A DNA stretch of 64,000 bases from Bradyrhizobium agreste (GCF_016031625.1 NZ_JACCHP010000015.1:69501-133500), one strand, 5' to 3'; shown: positions 31,936 through 40,652, counted from the stretch's first letter. Notes: generated by a model not told the origin, from the sequence alone. A program made the numbers and translations.

Positions 31936-33042
31936 TTACTTGTTTTCGAGCGTGCGCCGTTTTGCTTCCGCATCGATGGTCTCGGCGAGATCCGGATGCC
32001 GTGCCATCAGCACGCGGAAATCGACGAGGTCGAGCACCAGCAGCCGCGACACCTTCGTGGTCGAGACGTTGGCCCCGCGCTTGTTGTTGCCGAGCAGCGC
32101 CATCTCGCCGAAGAAGGCGCCCTCGCCGAGCCGCACCTTCTTGCCGGGCAGATCGACCTCGACCTCACCGGCGGCGATGAAATACATGCAGTCGCCCTGC
32201 GCACCTTTGCGGATGATCATGGTGCGCGCCGGCAGCTCGATGGTGCGCAGCATGTGGGTGACGTCGGCGATCGCCGCCGGTCCCAGGGTTGCGAAGAACG
32301 GCACCTTGCTGACGGATTCCCAGGTCTTGAGGAAATTGTCGCGCCGCGTCTCCGCGGCAAAGCCGGTCGCCAGGATACCGGTCCAGAGGCCGAACACGCC
32401 GAGGCCCGAGATCATCACCAGCGCTGCCACCACGCGCCCGAGTGGGGTGACCGGCACGACGTCGCCATAGCCCGTCGTGGTGAGAGTTACGACGGCCCAC
32501 CACAATGCGTTCGGGACGCTGCCGAATGTCTGCGGCTGCACGTCCCGCTCCAGGAAATATTCGGCGACAGAGGCAAGGAAGACCACCATCAGGAAGATCA
32601 CGAGCACGCTGGCCAGCGGCCCCGATTCCAGCACCAGCACGCGGCGCAGCTGCCGCAGGCCGGGAATGCCTGGCACCACCTTCAGCACCCAGAGCACACT
32701 GAGCAGCCAGGCCGTCTTCGGCTCGACGCCGAAGAGAAGCGCGGCCGGCACGGCCAGCGCCCCGATCGCATCGACGATGCCGGCGGAGGAGGACACGTAA
32801 AGCGAAAGCCGCCCCTGCCGCGCCATATGGTGCAGCCGCACCAGCCATTCGAACGCGAAATAGGCGAGGCAGGTCCAGAGCAGGGCGCCGACCCAGCCCC
32901 ACGCCCCTTTGGCCCGGTTGTCCGTCAGCAGGACCATGCCGAGCACGCCGACGGTCACTGCGACATAGGCGGCCTTGGTCATGTTGCGGCCGGCCGTGGC
33001 GGCCGCGAACTGGGCCAGAGCGGAGATCAGCGGCTTGGACAT
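31936..33042 (-). CDS. cyclic-nucleotide-gated potassium channel (MloK1-like)
   Basis: This 368-aa membrane protein has six segments: S1-S4 at about 20-135, S5 around ASVLVIFLMVVFLASVAEYFL, then the pore helix, the selectivity filter TTTGYGD and S6 (VVAALVMISGLGVFGLWTGILA). A C-terminal cyclic-nucleotide-binding domain (about 245-350) includes GEGAFFGEMALLGNNKRGANVS, the phosphate-binding cassette. The S4 segment has few arginines, as in the voltage-insensitive MloK1. The start MSKPLISALAQ at 33042 fits; an earlier Met opens at 33099. Confidence 0.9.
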   Translation of the reverse strand: MSKPLISALAQFAAATAGRNMTKAAYVAVTVGVLGMVLLTDNRAKGAWGWVGALLWTCLAYFAFEWLVRLHHMARQGRLSLYVSSSAGIVDAIGALAVPAALLFGVEPKTAWLLSVLWVLKVVPGIPGLRQLRRVLVLESGPLASVLVIFLMVVFLASVAEYFLERDVQPQTFGSVPNALWWAVVTLTTTGYGDVVPVTPLGRVVAALVMISGLGVFGLWTGILATGFAAETRRDNFLKTWESVSKVPFFATLGPAAIADVTHMLRTIELPARTMIIRKGAQGDCMYFIAAGEVEVDLPGKKVRLGEGAFFGEMALLGNNKRGANVSTTKVSRLLVLDLVDFRVLMARHPDLAETIDAEAKRRTLENK

Positions 33043-33201
33043 GCGAAGAAGGCTATTCGGTCTCGGGGCAGGTCTCGAGGCCCCGGATGGGACGTCCACG
33101 CCAAAGTGCCTGCCCGGGCGGAGGCCGTCAACGACGGCGCAGGCCGTTTTGCCGGCGCCGTTGCGCCGGGCCTGCCGTCGGTGCCGCCGTCGCCGGCGGG
33201 G

Positions 33202-33420
33202 CTATTTGAAATGTGGCGGCTCGTCGTAGCCGCGGCGGCTGCTGAAGAACAGCAGCACCATCAACCCGACGCCGACAATGACAGAAAACCCCGCGCCCAG
33301 CGCCAGTGCCACATAGCCTTCCGTCGGGATCGGCTCACCTTCGACCGCCATTGCGGAATAGGCGAAGTAGCCGACCGCCGCCAGCATTGCCAGAAGGAGG
33401 ATGATGAGGAGTGCACGCAT
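33202..33420 (-). CDS. small two-segment membrane protein of unknown function
   Basis: This 72-aa protein has two hydrophobic segments, about 2-24 (RALLIILLLAMLAAVGYFAYS) and 37-60 (YVALALGAGFSVIVGVGLMVLLFF), and a charged tail (SSRRGYDEPPHFK). No domain is recognised. It lies in the same direction as the channel gene, 159 bp upstream of its start. Confidence 0.65.
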   Translation of the reverse strand: MRALLIILLLAMLAAVGYFAYSAMAVEGEPIPTEGYVALALGAGFSVIVGVGLMVLLFFSSRRGYDEPPHFK

Positions 33421-33501
33421 GCCGCGTTCTCCGGTTGCAACCGGAAACCAACGGTTGCGAATGGGCAGGGTTCCTGACGGCAGGCTAGATCGGAGGCCTG
33501 T

Positions 33502-33633
33502 CGTGCCCCGGACGCGGCGCAGCACGCAGTGATGCGCCGCAGAGCCGGGGCCCATGCGGCAGCGCATAATGCGGGTTCCTGGGTCCCGGCTCAGCGCTGC
33601 AATGCCTTCGGCATTGCAGCTTGTCCGGGACAC
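33502..33633. repeat. intergenic palindromic repeat, 'GTGCCCCGGACGC' class
   Basis: It begins GTGCCCCGGACGCGGCG and ends GTCCGGGACAC. Internal blocks are GAGCCGGGGCCCA and TGGGTCCCGGCTC. A second copy of the class is at 48751-48911 with a longer centre. The outer and inner arms pair, giving a cruciform-capable element. Confidence 0.75.
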
Positions 33634-33644
33634 CATTCCTCGGC

Positions 33645-35090
33645 TCACGCGCTCTGGGCGGTCTTCACGACCACGACATTGCTGTCGTCCGATGGGACCG
33701 GGCCGGCATCGCCTACCGTCCTGTCGGCGTCGCCGGCATGACGCTTCAGATAGTCGCGGCGCATGCCGATCTCGTCACGGACGAATTCGTAGCCGAGCTT
33801 GAAGGTGTCGAGCCCGTCGGTACTGATCGTGCCGTCTCTGAGGCCGATGACGGCACCGCGCAAGATGGTCTCGAGCTCATCCTGGAGACATTCGAGCTGA
33901 TCCAGCGAGTGAGCGTGCTCGATCCGCTCGCCGATGTCGAGGATGGCGGTCGAGAGCTCGCTGGCCTTCTCCGGCGCGATGCGGGTAATCTTGGCGTAGA
34001 TCGCGGCGAAGATCGAGCCGATGATGCTGAGCGCTGCGGCGCCCAGATACATCAAGTCGCTGTACTTATCCATGAACGACTTGGTGTCGTCGTTGATGTA
34101 ATCGGCGGCGCCCCGATGCGCGATCACGAAGGCGTCCTTCTCGACCGAGGCCGGCTCGATCCTGGTGGCAAAGCCGTTGTCGAGCCCGAGCGCCGACTTG
34201 TTCTCGTAGACGATACGGGCGAGCTCGCCGGCCGTGGTTGGAGACATCCGGGATTGCGCGACCAGCAGCCATTCGAGACCGATCGTGTCGAGATCGTCGT
34301 CGGGAATCTGCGGGGATGTCGACACCGAGCCCGCCGTCACGGTCTCGTCGGAAATGCCGGGAAATTTGCGTGCCAGCGTCTTGGCTTCTTCGATGGCGTT
34401 CAGCGTGAAGCCGCCGCGCTTGGCGGCTTGCTCATAGGATTTGTCCCGGATCGCCTTCGAGGCGTGGACGATCGCGATCACCGCGTTGAAGCCGCTTGCC
34501 GGGGCGAACAGCTTGTCGAGCGTCGCGCCCTGCTGCGCCATTTGGATCTTCGCAGCCTCCGGGCCATCGGGGACGTCGAGGATGTTGCGGACGAAGGCGA
34601 GCGAGGATTCGTTCTCGGCGACGACCGCGACCTTCTTCTTCTTCAATTCAGCCAGAGACTTGATCTTCTTGTTGCCGGGACCGAGCAGGAGCACGAGATC
34701 GTGGTCGAGGATCGCGAGCGTGCGCGCCCGCAGCGGCACCTTTGCGTCGGTGCGCAGCACGGCGAGGTCGGCCTGCCTGCGGTCGAACTGCGCGAGCGCC
34801 TTGGCATTGTCGGCGTTGTTGACGATGTTGATCCGGAAGCGCGATGCGGTGTTCTTCAGGAGGGCAGCGAGCTTGGCCGCAAACAGCGCCTCGTCGCTAT
34901 TGGGACCGCCGACGGCAAAGGTCAGCGTCTCCGAATTGTGCACCAGCGTGCGGCCGGCCCAGACGGTGGCGAGCGACAGCAGCAGGGTCAGCACGACGTA
35001 GAGGAGAACCTGCTGCTGGTTGGTCTTGATCACCTTGGGGCGCCGGGGCGGCGGTACGGTCGGCGATGCGGTGGGGCCTTCAGTACTCAT
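33645..35090 (-). CDS. TAXI-family TRAP-type solute-binding protein, membrane-anchored
   Basis: This 481-aa protein has a cytoplasmic Pro-rich start (1-22) and a membrane segment at 27-46 (QVLLYVVLTLLLSLATVWAG). A periplasmic TAXI domain follows (GGPNSDEALFAAKLAALLK..), and a second membrane segment lies near 350-370 (LMYLGAAALSIIGSIFAAIYA). The C-terminal helical part is cytoplasmic. TAXI proteins are usually receptors for TRAP transporters, but no permease gene is next to it. The anchored form with a C-terminal cytoplasmic domain suggests a sensing role. Confidence 0.82.
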   Translation of the reverse strand: MSTEGPTASPTVPPPRRPKVIKTNQQQVLLYVVLTLLLSLATVWAGRTLVHNSETLTFAVGGPNSDEALFAAKLAALLKNTASRFRINIVNNADNAKALAQFDRRQADLAVLRTDAKVPLRARTLAILDHDLVLLLGPGNKKIKSLAELKKKKVAVVAENESSLAFVRNILDVPDGPEAAKIQMAQQGATLDKLFAPASGFNAVIAIVHASKAIRDKSYEQAAKRGGFTLNAIEEAKTLARKFPGISDETVTAGSVSTSPQIPDDDLDTIGLEWLLVAQSRMSPTTAGELARIVYENKSALGLDNGFATRIEPASVEKDAFVIAHRGAADYINDDTKSFMDKYSDLMYLGAAALSIIGSIFAAIYAKITRIAPEKASELSTAILDIGERIEHAHSLDQLECLQDELETILRGAVIGLRDGTISTDGLDTFKLGYEFVRDEIGMRRDYLKRHAGDADRTVGDAGPVPSDDSNVVVVKTAQSA

Positions 35091-35424
35091 GGCAGCACTC
35101 TGGCCTTATCGTTTGGCTGGCGGCGGCGCGAAGCTTGGAAGCGCGGCGGGCCCGGCAATTCGTAAACGCCTGAAAAAAGAACGATATTCTCGACCGCCGA
35201 TGATAACGCGAAGGCAGCGGAATGCAAATTTCGAGCCGAAGGTAACCTTACTCGATACGACCGCGGCGGTCGGTCATCCTATCACCAGTTAGCCACACTT
35301 GGCGATTTTCCGGTTCCACCCGGCTGCATTCCGGCGCGGGAGATGTCATAAATTGCCCGTCCCGGCCATTTGACCGGTCCAAGAAGAAGTTGCGCTGAAC
35401 GCTCCAATTCTTCTCGTCACGTCA
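35091..35424. other. 334-bp intergenic region without a gene
   Basis: It lies between divergent genes (TAXI protein and DUF3307 protein) and must hold both promoters. It is AT-richer around 35170-35240 (AAAAAAGAACGATATTC). No palindrome or terminator stands out. Confidence 0.4.
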
Positions 35425-35841
35425 ATGAGGGCGTCAGCTTTGTCGTTTCCACCTCTGTCATCGGCGATTCCGGTTGAAGCGCTCATTGGCTGGATGTTGC
35501 TGCTCACCTTCAAGCACGTCATCGCCGATTTCGTGCTTCAGACCGCCTGGATGGCGCACGGCAAGGACCAGAAGCATGGCTGGGCCCTGCCGCTCCTGGT
35601 GCACTGCCTGGTTCACCTTGCCGTCGCGCTGCCGCTGATCGTGATCGTGGCGCCGAGATTCTGGTTCGTGGCCTTCATCGACTTCGCGATCCACATCACG
35701 ATCGACCGCGCCAAGGGATTCGTCTCCGCCAATTTCGGCGTTGACCTCAGCCATCCCTGGTTCTGGACTCTGATCGGCGTCGACCAGGCGCTGCACCACC
35801 TGACCGGCTTCGGCCTCTCCATCTTCATGGCGGCGAACTGA
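35425..35841 (+). CDS. DUF3307 family membrane protein
   Basis: This 138-aa protein has three to four hydrophobic segments. The family's His/Asp pattern is present: FKHVIADFVLQT, LLVHCLVHLAVALPL, FAIHITIDRAKG and IGVDQALHHL. DUF3307 proteins are membrane proteins whose function is not established. It stands alone between its own promoter region and an intergenic palindromic repeat. Confidence 0.78.
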   Translation: MRASALSFPPLSSAIPVEALIGWMLLLTFKHVIADFVLQTAWMAHGKDQKHGWALPLLVHCLVHLAVALPLIVIVAPRFWFVAFIDFAIHITIDRAKGFVSANFGVDLSHPWFWTLIGVDQALHHLTGFGLSIFMAAN

Positions 35842-35856
35842 GTGTCAGTCTTGCGT

Positions 35857-35957
35857 CGTCGTTCCGGGGCTCGCGAAGCGAGAACTATGGTGCGCAGTTG
35901 CGCACCTGAGAACCTCGAGATTCCGGGTTCGGTCCTGCGGACCGCCCCGGAATGACG
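35857..35957. repeat. intergenic palindromic repeat, 'CATTCCGGGGC' class
   Basis: The outer arms are CGTTCCGGGGC and GCCCCGGAATGACG, with GAGATTCCGGGTTC inside. Related copies are at 48051-48182 and 57128-57233. Each could form a long hairpin and lies just after a gene. Confidence 0.75.
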
Positions 35958-36117
35958 TAGCGAGAATCCTGAGAGCCAAACTCTTGGGTCGCCTGCGGTC
36001 GCCCCGCCCCTCTGATTCGCGGCCGACGCGCAGCCACCCCGGATGACTACCGGGCAGCGTGGTTAACCTTTCGTTAGAGAATTGCGCTGCATCTTCCCCA
36101 CACGAGGGAGAACTGCA

Positions 36118-36516
36118 ATGTTTTCAAGCCGCGATGCCTTTGAAAGCGATTTCTGCCCGGTCCGCGACGAGCTCCTTGGCCAGATGTATCGCGCCAGCGA
36201 GAGTGGCCTGCCGAGGCTGGTTGAGAGTGTTTCCCCTGACGTGCGCGCCAGGCTGGCGCTGTTCTGCTACCGCCGCAGCCATTTGCACTCGCTGGCGGTC
36301 GCGATCGCAGCAAGCTGCAGCGAGCGCGACCTGATCGAGAATGGCGGTCGCGTCGGCTCGACCCTCTTCGCGCTGTCGCGCGAAGGCACGGCGAAAGCTT
36401 CAACGTCGCTGTCGGGAGGGCGCAAGCCGATCACGCTGTCGACCAAGCCGCTCTCGGTGCTCGCACCGCTCGATGACGAGCTCGACGACGAGATCAGCGC
36501 AGCCGTCCCCGCCTGA
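36118..36516 (+). CDS. hypothetical protein
   Basis: This 132-aa protein starts at the ATG at 36118 (MFSSRDAFESDF) with GAGGGAGAA upstream. Residues 20-75 are helical with an RSHLHSLAVAIAASC segment; the C-terminal end is acidic (LAPLDDELDDEI). No known domain is recognised. Codon use matches the neighbouring core genes. Confidence 0.65.
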   Translation: MFSSRDAFESDFCPVRDELLGQMYRASESGLPRLVESVSPDVRARLALFCYRRSHLHSLAVAIAASCSERDLIENGGRVGSTLFALSREGTAKASTSLSGGRKPITLSTKPLSVLAPLDDELDDEISAAVPA

Positions 36517-36540
36517 AGCGCGCGCTTCAGGTGGTTATTG

Positions 36541-36589
36541 GCGCATGATCTGTTCGGAAAACCGCTGCACACTTTTCCGGATCATGCGC
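36541..36589. repeat. 'GCGCATGATC' palindromic repeat overlapping a gene end
   Basis: The repeat has arms GCGCATGATC (36541-36550) and GATCATGCGC (36580-36589), with CGGAAAA/TTTTCCG inside. Elements of this pattern are widespread in Rhizobiales. Its right arm provides the last codon and stop of the YkgJ-family gene ending at 36582. Confidence 0.75.
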
Positions 36590-36902
36590 TAGCGACCTCG
36601 ATTACGGGCAGTCCGAACTTCCGCCGCGCCATCGCGCATTCGGCGTCGCCCGGCATGCAGGTGCGACACACCTCCGGCCGCACGTCATAGATGCCGCAGG
36701 CCGTCATCTTTCCGATCTCGCCTTGCAACGCCGCGCAGCGATCGCCTTCGCAGCGCATGCCCGATTGCCGGTCGTTGACGAGCGCCTCCGGGATCAGCGC
36801 AAGCTCCTCGTCGCTCTCGATCGAGAAGCGCGGCCAGTTCTGCGAATAGCCGCAGCAGGCACCGCAGCCCTGGCAACAGCTCGACAGCTCGATCTCGTCC
36901 AT
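36582..36902 (-). CDS. YkgJ family CxxCxxCC zinc/iron-chelating protein
   Basis: This 106-aa protein has the cysteine cluster CCQGCGACC near the start, then CEGDRCAAL and CGIYDVRPEVCRTC, the pattern of PF03692. These proteins bind a metal or Fe-S cluster; the function is not known. The start MDEIELSS at 36902 lies 5 bp after the stop of the WYL regulator, so the two are co-transcribed. The last residues and stop fall in a palindromic repeat. Confidence 0.85.
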   Translation of the reverse strand: MDEIELSSCCQGCGACCGYSQNWPRFSIESDEELALIPEALVNDRQSGMRCEGDRCAALQGEIGKMTACGIYDVRPEVCRTCMPGDAECAMARRKFGLPVIEVASA

Positions 36903-36907
36903 CGTTC

Positions 36908-37606
36908 TCACGTGTCCTTCGGCGTACCCCAGACCAGGCTCTGCCGCCATCTCGCGCGCAGCACGTCGCGCCTTTCAGGATATTTCTCGTCGAGATAGGT
37001 CGCCTCGACCACGCGGTCGGTGCGGAAGCTGCGGAAGTCGCCGCGCAGCTCGCACCAGGCCGCCAGCAGCCGCACCGCTTCGAGATAGCCGACCGAAATC
37101 GGCCAGATCACGCGCTCGCTGGGGCGCCCCTGCTCGTCGCGATAGCGCAGCATGATCTTCTTGCCTTCGTGGATCTGGGTGCGGGTGCGTGCCATGTCCA
37201 GGCGGTCCGGTTCCCGGTTCCAGCTCGGACGCGCCCGGCTCGCCGGCTCCAGCACGAAGGGGCGCAGGCGCTCCGGCACGGTGTCGGCGATCTTGGCCAT
37301 CAAGTCTTCGGCCGCGCGCGCCAGCGCGGAATCGGCGTGGCCCGCGACCCATTGCGCGCCCAGCACGGCCGCCTCGATCTCGTCGGGCGTCAGCATCAAG
37401 GGCGGCAGGTCGAAACCCTTTTCCAGGATGTAACCCATTCCGGCTTCGCCGCGGATCGGCACGCGCTGGCCGATCAGGGTTGCGATGTCGCGATAGATGG
37501 TGCGCTTCGAAGTCTCGAGCTCGGCCGCGATCGCGTCCGCCGTCAGCGGCTTACGCGTGCGCCTCAGCACCTGGATGATTTGAAACAGCCGGTCGGCGCG
37601 TCTCAT
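36908..37606 (-). CDS. WYL-domain transcriptional regulator, YafY type
   Basis: This 232-aa protein has an N-terminal HTH_11 domain (MRRADRLFQIIQVLRRTRKPLTADAIAAELETSKRTIYRDI) and a WYL domain at about 140-225. The WYL-like motif region is RYRDEQGRPSERVIWPISVGYLEAVRLLAAWCELRGDFRSFRTDRV. Such regulators repress neighbouring genes through a palindrome near the promoter, which is present at 37665-37688. It is divergent from a small gene and a GST. The related module at 30.1-31.1 kb is broken. Confidence 0.88.
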   Translation of the reverse strand: MRRADRLFQIIQVLRRTRKPLTADAIAAELETSKRTIYRDIATLIGQRVPIRGEAGMGYILEKGFDLPPLMLTPDEIEAAVLGAQWVAGHADSALARAAEDLMAKIADTVPERLRPFVLEPASRARPSWNREPDRLDMARTRTQIHEGKKIMLRYRDEQGRPSERVIWPISVGYLEAVRLLAAWCELRGDFRSFRTDRVVEATYLDEKYPERRDVLRARWRQSLVWGTPKDT

Positions 37607-37664
37607 GACAGGTCTCTTGTCGCTGCTTTTTTCTAAGGTGGTGTTTTCAGAAGGCGGCGCGCGG

Positions 37665-37688
37665 CTGCTGACAGGATGTTGTCAGCAG
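37665..37688. promoter_or_regulatory. operator palindrome of the WYL regulator module
   Basis: CTGCTGACA-N6-TGTCAGCAG has perfect 9-bp arms and lies between the divergent starts at 37606 and 37735. It shares the CTGACA..AGGATGT..TCAG core with the site at 30411-30435, which precedes another WYL/GST pair. Confidence 0.7.
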
Positions 37689-37734
37689 GGGAGTTCTATA
37701 CCGGGACAACACATCGACTGAAGAGGATTTGTCC

Positions 37735-38013
37735 ATGATCATTCCAACCCATTTCGGCCAGGCCGGCCCGTTGTGGCGGAGCCAGCCTTTCCAGGCCCAG
37801 GCACGGCATGCCTGGGCATTCAGCCGCCTCGTCTCGCTTGATGCCACAACGATTGTCGACCTCCGCCTTGCGCTCGCGACCGCCGCGACGCGCTCGCTGG
37901 TCCATGCCGCGGATGCGCTGGTCCGCCATGTGATGGGCCGCGCCTGGCGCGGGGCCCGCTTCGCAGAAGATATCACGGCTGCTGCCACCATGGTGGCAGC
38001 AGCCGGCCGCTAG
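37735..38013 (+). CDS. hypothetical protein between WYL regulator and GST
   Basis: This 92-aa protein (MIIPTHFGQAGPLWRSQPFQ) has a weak AAGAGGAT ribosome site. It is Ala-rich and helical in its second half (LRLALATAATRSLVHAADALVRHVMGRAWRGARF). No family is recognised. It lies directly under the WYL-type operator and 38 bp upstream of the GST gene, so it is in the same regulated unit. Confidence 0.6.
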   Translation: MIIPTHFGQAGPLWRSQPFQAQARHAWAFSRLVSLDATTIVDLRLALATAATRSLVHAADALVRHVMGRAWRGARFAEDITAAATMVAAAGR

Positions 38014-38051
38014 GTTCCTTCCACTCGTTCGACAGGTTCAGGAGAACTTGC

Positions 38052-38780
38052 ATGATCACGCTTTACGGCTTTGGCGCCGGCTTCGGCCTGCCGGAAATCA
38101 GCCCCTTTGTCACCAAGACCGAGGTGCAGCTCAAGATGGCGGGACTGCCTTACCGGAAAGAGCGGGCGATGCCGCCCGCCTCGCCCAAGGGGCAGCTGCC
38201 CTTCATCGACGATGGCGGCGAGGCAGTGGCCGATTCCACCTTCATCCGGGCCCATATCGAGCGCCGCTACGGCTTCGATTTCGATGCCGGCCTCTCCCTG
38301 GCTGAGCGTGCGCAGGCCTGGGCGTTCGAGCGCATGATCGAGCACCACGTCTATTGGGCGCTGGTCGGCGCGCGCTGGGTCGATCCGGTCAATTTCGCCA
38401 AGGGGCCCGCGCATTTCTTCGACGGCGCGCCGGAGCACAATCGCGAGAAGCTGCGCGAGGATGCGCAATTCCGCGTCGCCGAGAACTACCTGCTCTCCGG
38501 CCTCGGCCGCCATGCGCCGGATGACGACGTCGATCTTGCCGTGCGTTCGCTGTTCGCGCTGTCGGTGCAGCTCGGCGACAAAGCCTACCTGATGGGCAAC
38601 AGGCCCTGCGGCGTCGACGCGACAGCCTTCGGTGCGCTGGCCGGAATTCTGACGCCGTTCTTCGAATCCGCCTTGCGCGAGCGCACAGAGGGATTTCCGA
38701 ACCTCACCGCCTATGTCGACCGCATGATGGACGACTATTATCCGGAGTTCGCCTGGACCCCGCTGCGGCAGGCGGCTTAG
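38052..38780 (+). CDS. glutathione S-transferase family protein, metaxin/Fax-like
   Basis: This 242-aa protein has an N-terminal thioredoxin-like domain (MITLYGFGAGFGLPEISPFVTKTEVQLKMAG; SPKGQLPFIDDGGEAVADS). The all-helical C-terminal domain includes GNRPCGVDATAFGALAGIL. The sequence is of the Tom37/metaxin-like GST type, whose substrate is rarely known. It is probably controlled by the divergent WYL regulator. It is not closely similar to the broken GST at 30484-31129. Confidence 0.85.
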   Translation: MITLYGFGAGFGLPEISPFVTKTEVQLKMAGLPYRKERAMPPASPKGQLPFIDDGGEAVADSTFIRAHIERRYGFDFDAGLSLAERAQAWAFERMIEHHVYWALVGARWVDPVNFAKGPAHFFDGAPEHNREKLREDAQFRVAENYLLSGLGRHAPDDDVDLAVRSLFALSVQLGDKAYLMGNRPCGVDATAFGALAGILTPFFESALRERTEGFPNLTAYVDRMMDDYYPEFAWTPLRQAA

Positions 38781-38820
38781 CGCTTGCACGTTTATTCGCG
38801 AAGCGCTGAACTCTCCACAT

Positions 38821-38906
38821 CGTCATGGCCGGGCTTGTCCCGGCCATCCACGTCTTACGGCAAGGCTCAAAGAACGTGGATGCCCGGGACAAGCCCGGGC
38901 ATGACG
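38821..38906. repeat. intergenic palindromic repeat, 'CATGGCCGGGCTTGTCCC' class
   Basis: CGTCATGGCCGGGCTTGTC at the left and GACAAGCCCGGGCATGACG at the right form the outer arms. The inner pair is CCATCCACGT and ACGTGGATG. A single copy is seen in the window. Confidence 0.7.
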
Positions 38907-38932
38907 GCCTCTGCAGCAATTTGACCCGAAAA

Positions 38933-38965
38933 TGAACAAAAGAGCCGGCCCATCGGGCCAGCTCT
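38933..38965 (-). terminator. Rho-independent terminator of the LivK-type gene
   Basis: On the minus strand AGAGCTGGCCC pairs with GGGCCGGCTCT (38965-38941, one mismatch) and TTTTGTTC follows. It lies 25 bp after the stop of the binding-protein gene. Confidence 0.7.
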
Positions 38966-38989
38966 CGTCGTCTCAAATCTTCGCTGCGC

Positions 38990-40132
38990 CTACTTCACCA
39001 GCGCGTACTTGCCGTCCTTCACCGTGAGCAGGATGCGCGAGCGCTCGTCGAGGCCGTAGCGGTCCTTTTCGGTGAAGTTGTAGACGCCCTGGCTCGCCGC
39101 CAGCTCCTTCTCCGTCAGCAGGGCCTGACGGATCGCTTCGCGGAATTCCGGCGTGCCGGGCTTGGCCGTCTTCAATGCCACAGGAATGATGCGCTTGAGG
39201 ATCTCGAAGGCATCGTAGGAGTGGCCGGCGAACTGACTGCGGCTGTTCGGGCCGTACTTGGCTTCATACGCCGAGTTGAGCGCGAGACCCGGCTTCTTGG
39301 TGGCGGCTTCATCCGGCTGGTCCTCGGGATCCATGACGGGACCGGAGGCCATCAGCACGCCCTCGGCCGCTTTGCCGGCGATGCGGATGAAGTCCATGCT
39401 GGCCGCGCCGTGGGTCTGGTAGATCAGGCCCTTGTAGCCGCGTTCGCGCAGCTCGGTCTGCGGCAGCGCGGCCGCGGTGCCGGAGGCGCCGACCAGGATG
39501 GCGTCGGGATTGGCCGCGACGAGCTTCAGCACCTGGCCGGTCACCGAGGTGTCGGGACGGGCGAAGCGCTCCTCGTCAACGATGGTCATGCCCATCGGCA
39601 CGGCCTGCGCCTTCAAATCGTTGAACCAGAGGTCGCCGTAGGAATCGGAATAGCCGATATAGCCGAGCGTCTTGATGCCCTTCGACTTCATGTGATCATA
39701 CAGCACCTTGCCGACGATCGGAATCGGCTGCGGCATCGCCACCGACCACTTCATGCGCTCGGGCGTGATCGGGAAGGGCGCCAGACCAAAGTGCGGGATA
39801 CCGGCTTCATTGGCGACGTTGGAGACCGCGATGGTCGGCGGAGTCAGCGCCGAGCCCATGATGATGTCGGCCTTGGATTCGGTGACGAAGCGGCGGGCGT
39901 TGGTGGTGGCGGTGGTGGGATCGCCGCCGTCGTCGAGCACGATCACCTTCAGAGGCACGCCGCCGATCTCCTTCGGCACGAATTCCAGCGCGTTGCGCTC
40001 GGGAATGCCGAGGGCCGCACCCGGGCCGGTCGTGGTGGTGGTGATGCCGATGGTGACTTCGCTGGTCTGGGCCAGCGCGGGCAGCGCCAGCGCGGCTGCA
40101 GTGATGGCAGCGGTCAAATAAAAGCGTTTCAT
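38990..40132 (-). CDS. ABC transporter substrate-binding protein, LivK/HAAT family
   Basis: This 380-aa protein has a signal peptide (MKRFYLTAAITAAALALPALA) followed by EVTIGITTTTTGPGAALGIPERNAL, the start of a type I periplasmic-binding fold. In alphaproteobacteria receptors of this type next to aromatic CoA ligases bind aromatic acids such as coumarate or ferulate. No permease genes are adjacent. It is the last gene of the CoA-ligase operon and is separated by 90 bp from the thioesterase, so it may also have its own promoter. Confidence 0.85.
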   Translation of the reverse strand: MKRFYLTAAITAAALALPALAQTSEVTIGITTTTTGPGAALGIPERNALEFVPKEIGGVPLKVIVLDDGGDPTTATTNARRFVTESKADIIMGSALTPPTIAVSNVANEAGIPHFGLAPFPITPERMKWSVAMPQPIPIVGKVLYDHMKSKGIKTLGYIGYSDSYGDLWFNDLKAQAVPMGMTIVDEERFARPDTSVTGQVLKLVAANPDAILVGASGTAAALPQTELRERGYKGLIYQTHGAASMDFIRIAGKAAEGVLMASGPVMDPEDQPDEAATKKPGLALNSAYEAKYGPNSRSQFAGHSYDAFEILKRIIPVALKTAKPGTPEFREAIRQALLTEKELAASQGVYNFTEKDRYGLDERSRILLTVKDGKYALVK

Positions 40133-40222
40133 CTATTCCTCCCTTGACGTGTTCATTTGAAAGCAGAAATCGCGGGGTAATTCAGCCCCGTCTTTTGGTG
40201 ATGCGGCGATTTAGCTCCGGAC

Positions 40223-40642
40223 CTAACTCCCCGTGAATTTGGTGACCATTTCCGCCGGGAATGGTGCGGATTTCAGCTTGTCGGGGTTATCAGGATCACG
40301 GCCGACCAGGACGCGGGTCTCGAAACCCTCGATCGCGAGCGCCTCGCCCTTATAGACGTTGTGCTTCACCTCGAAGCTCGAGCGCTTGATGCTCTCGATT
40401 CTGGTCTCGATGGTGATCCAGTCGCCATAGGTGGAGGGGATGTAGAACTTGGCCCGGGTGTCGACCATGGGGATGCCCACAAGGCCGTATTTGCGGACCA
40501 GGTCCTGCTTGGAGAAGCCGGCGACCTCGAACAGGATCGAGGTCGAATCGTCGAACATCGCGAAATAGCGCGGGTAATAGACGATGTTGGCGGGGTCGCA
40601 ATCGCCCCACTGGATCTGGACCTCGCGCCGGTTCACGAACAT
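40223..40642 (-). CDS. acyl-CoA thioesterase, 4-hydroxybenzoyl-CoA thioesterase type
   Basis: This 139-aa hotdog-fold protein has the active-site Asp in QWGDCDPANIVYYPRYF (D16), the motif of the Pseudomonas 4-hydroxybenzoyl-CoA thioesterase group. It would release the aromatic acid from its CoA ester. It lies 10 bp downstream of the SDR gene in the aromatic acid operon. The exact thioester is inferred from the neighbours. Confidence 0.86.
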   Translation of the reverse strand: MFVNRREVQIQWGDCDPANIVYYPRYFAMFDDSTSILFEVAGFSKQDLVRKYGLVGIPMVDTRAKFYIPSTYGDWITIETRIESIKRSSFEVKHNVYKGEALAIEGFETRVLVGRDPDNPDKLKSAPFPAEMVTKFTGS

Positions 40643-40652
40643 GAGCGGTGCC

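Noticed and set aside
31927..33477. 516-codon plus-strand open frame
   Set aside because: Opposite the potassium channel gene, whose TTTGYGD filter and nucleotide-binding domain are unmistakable.
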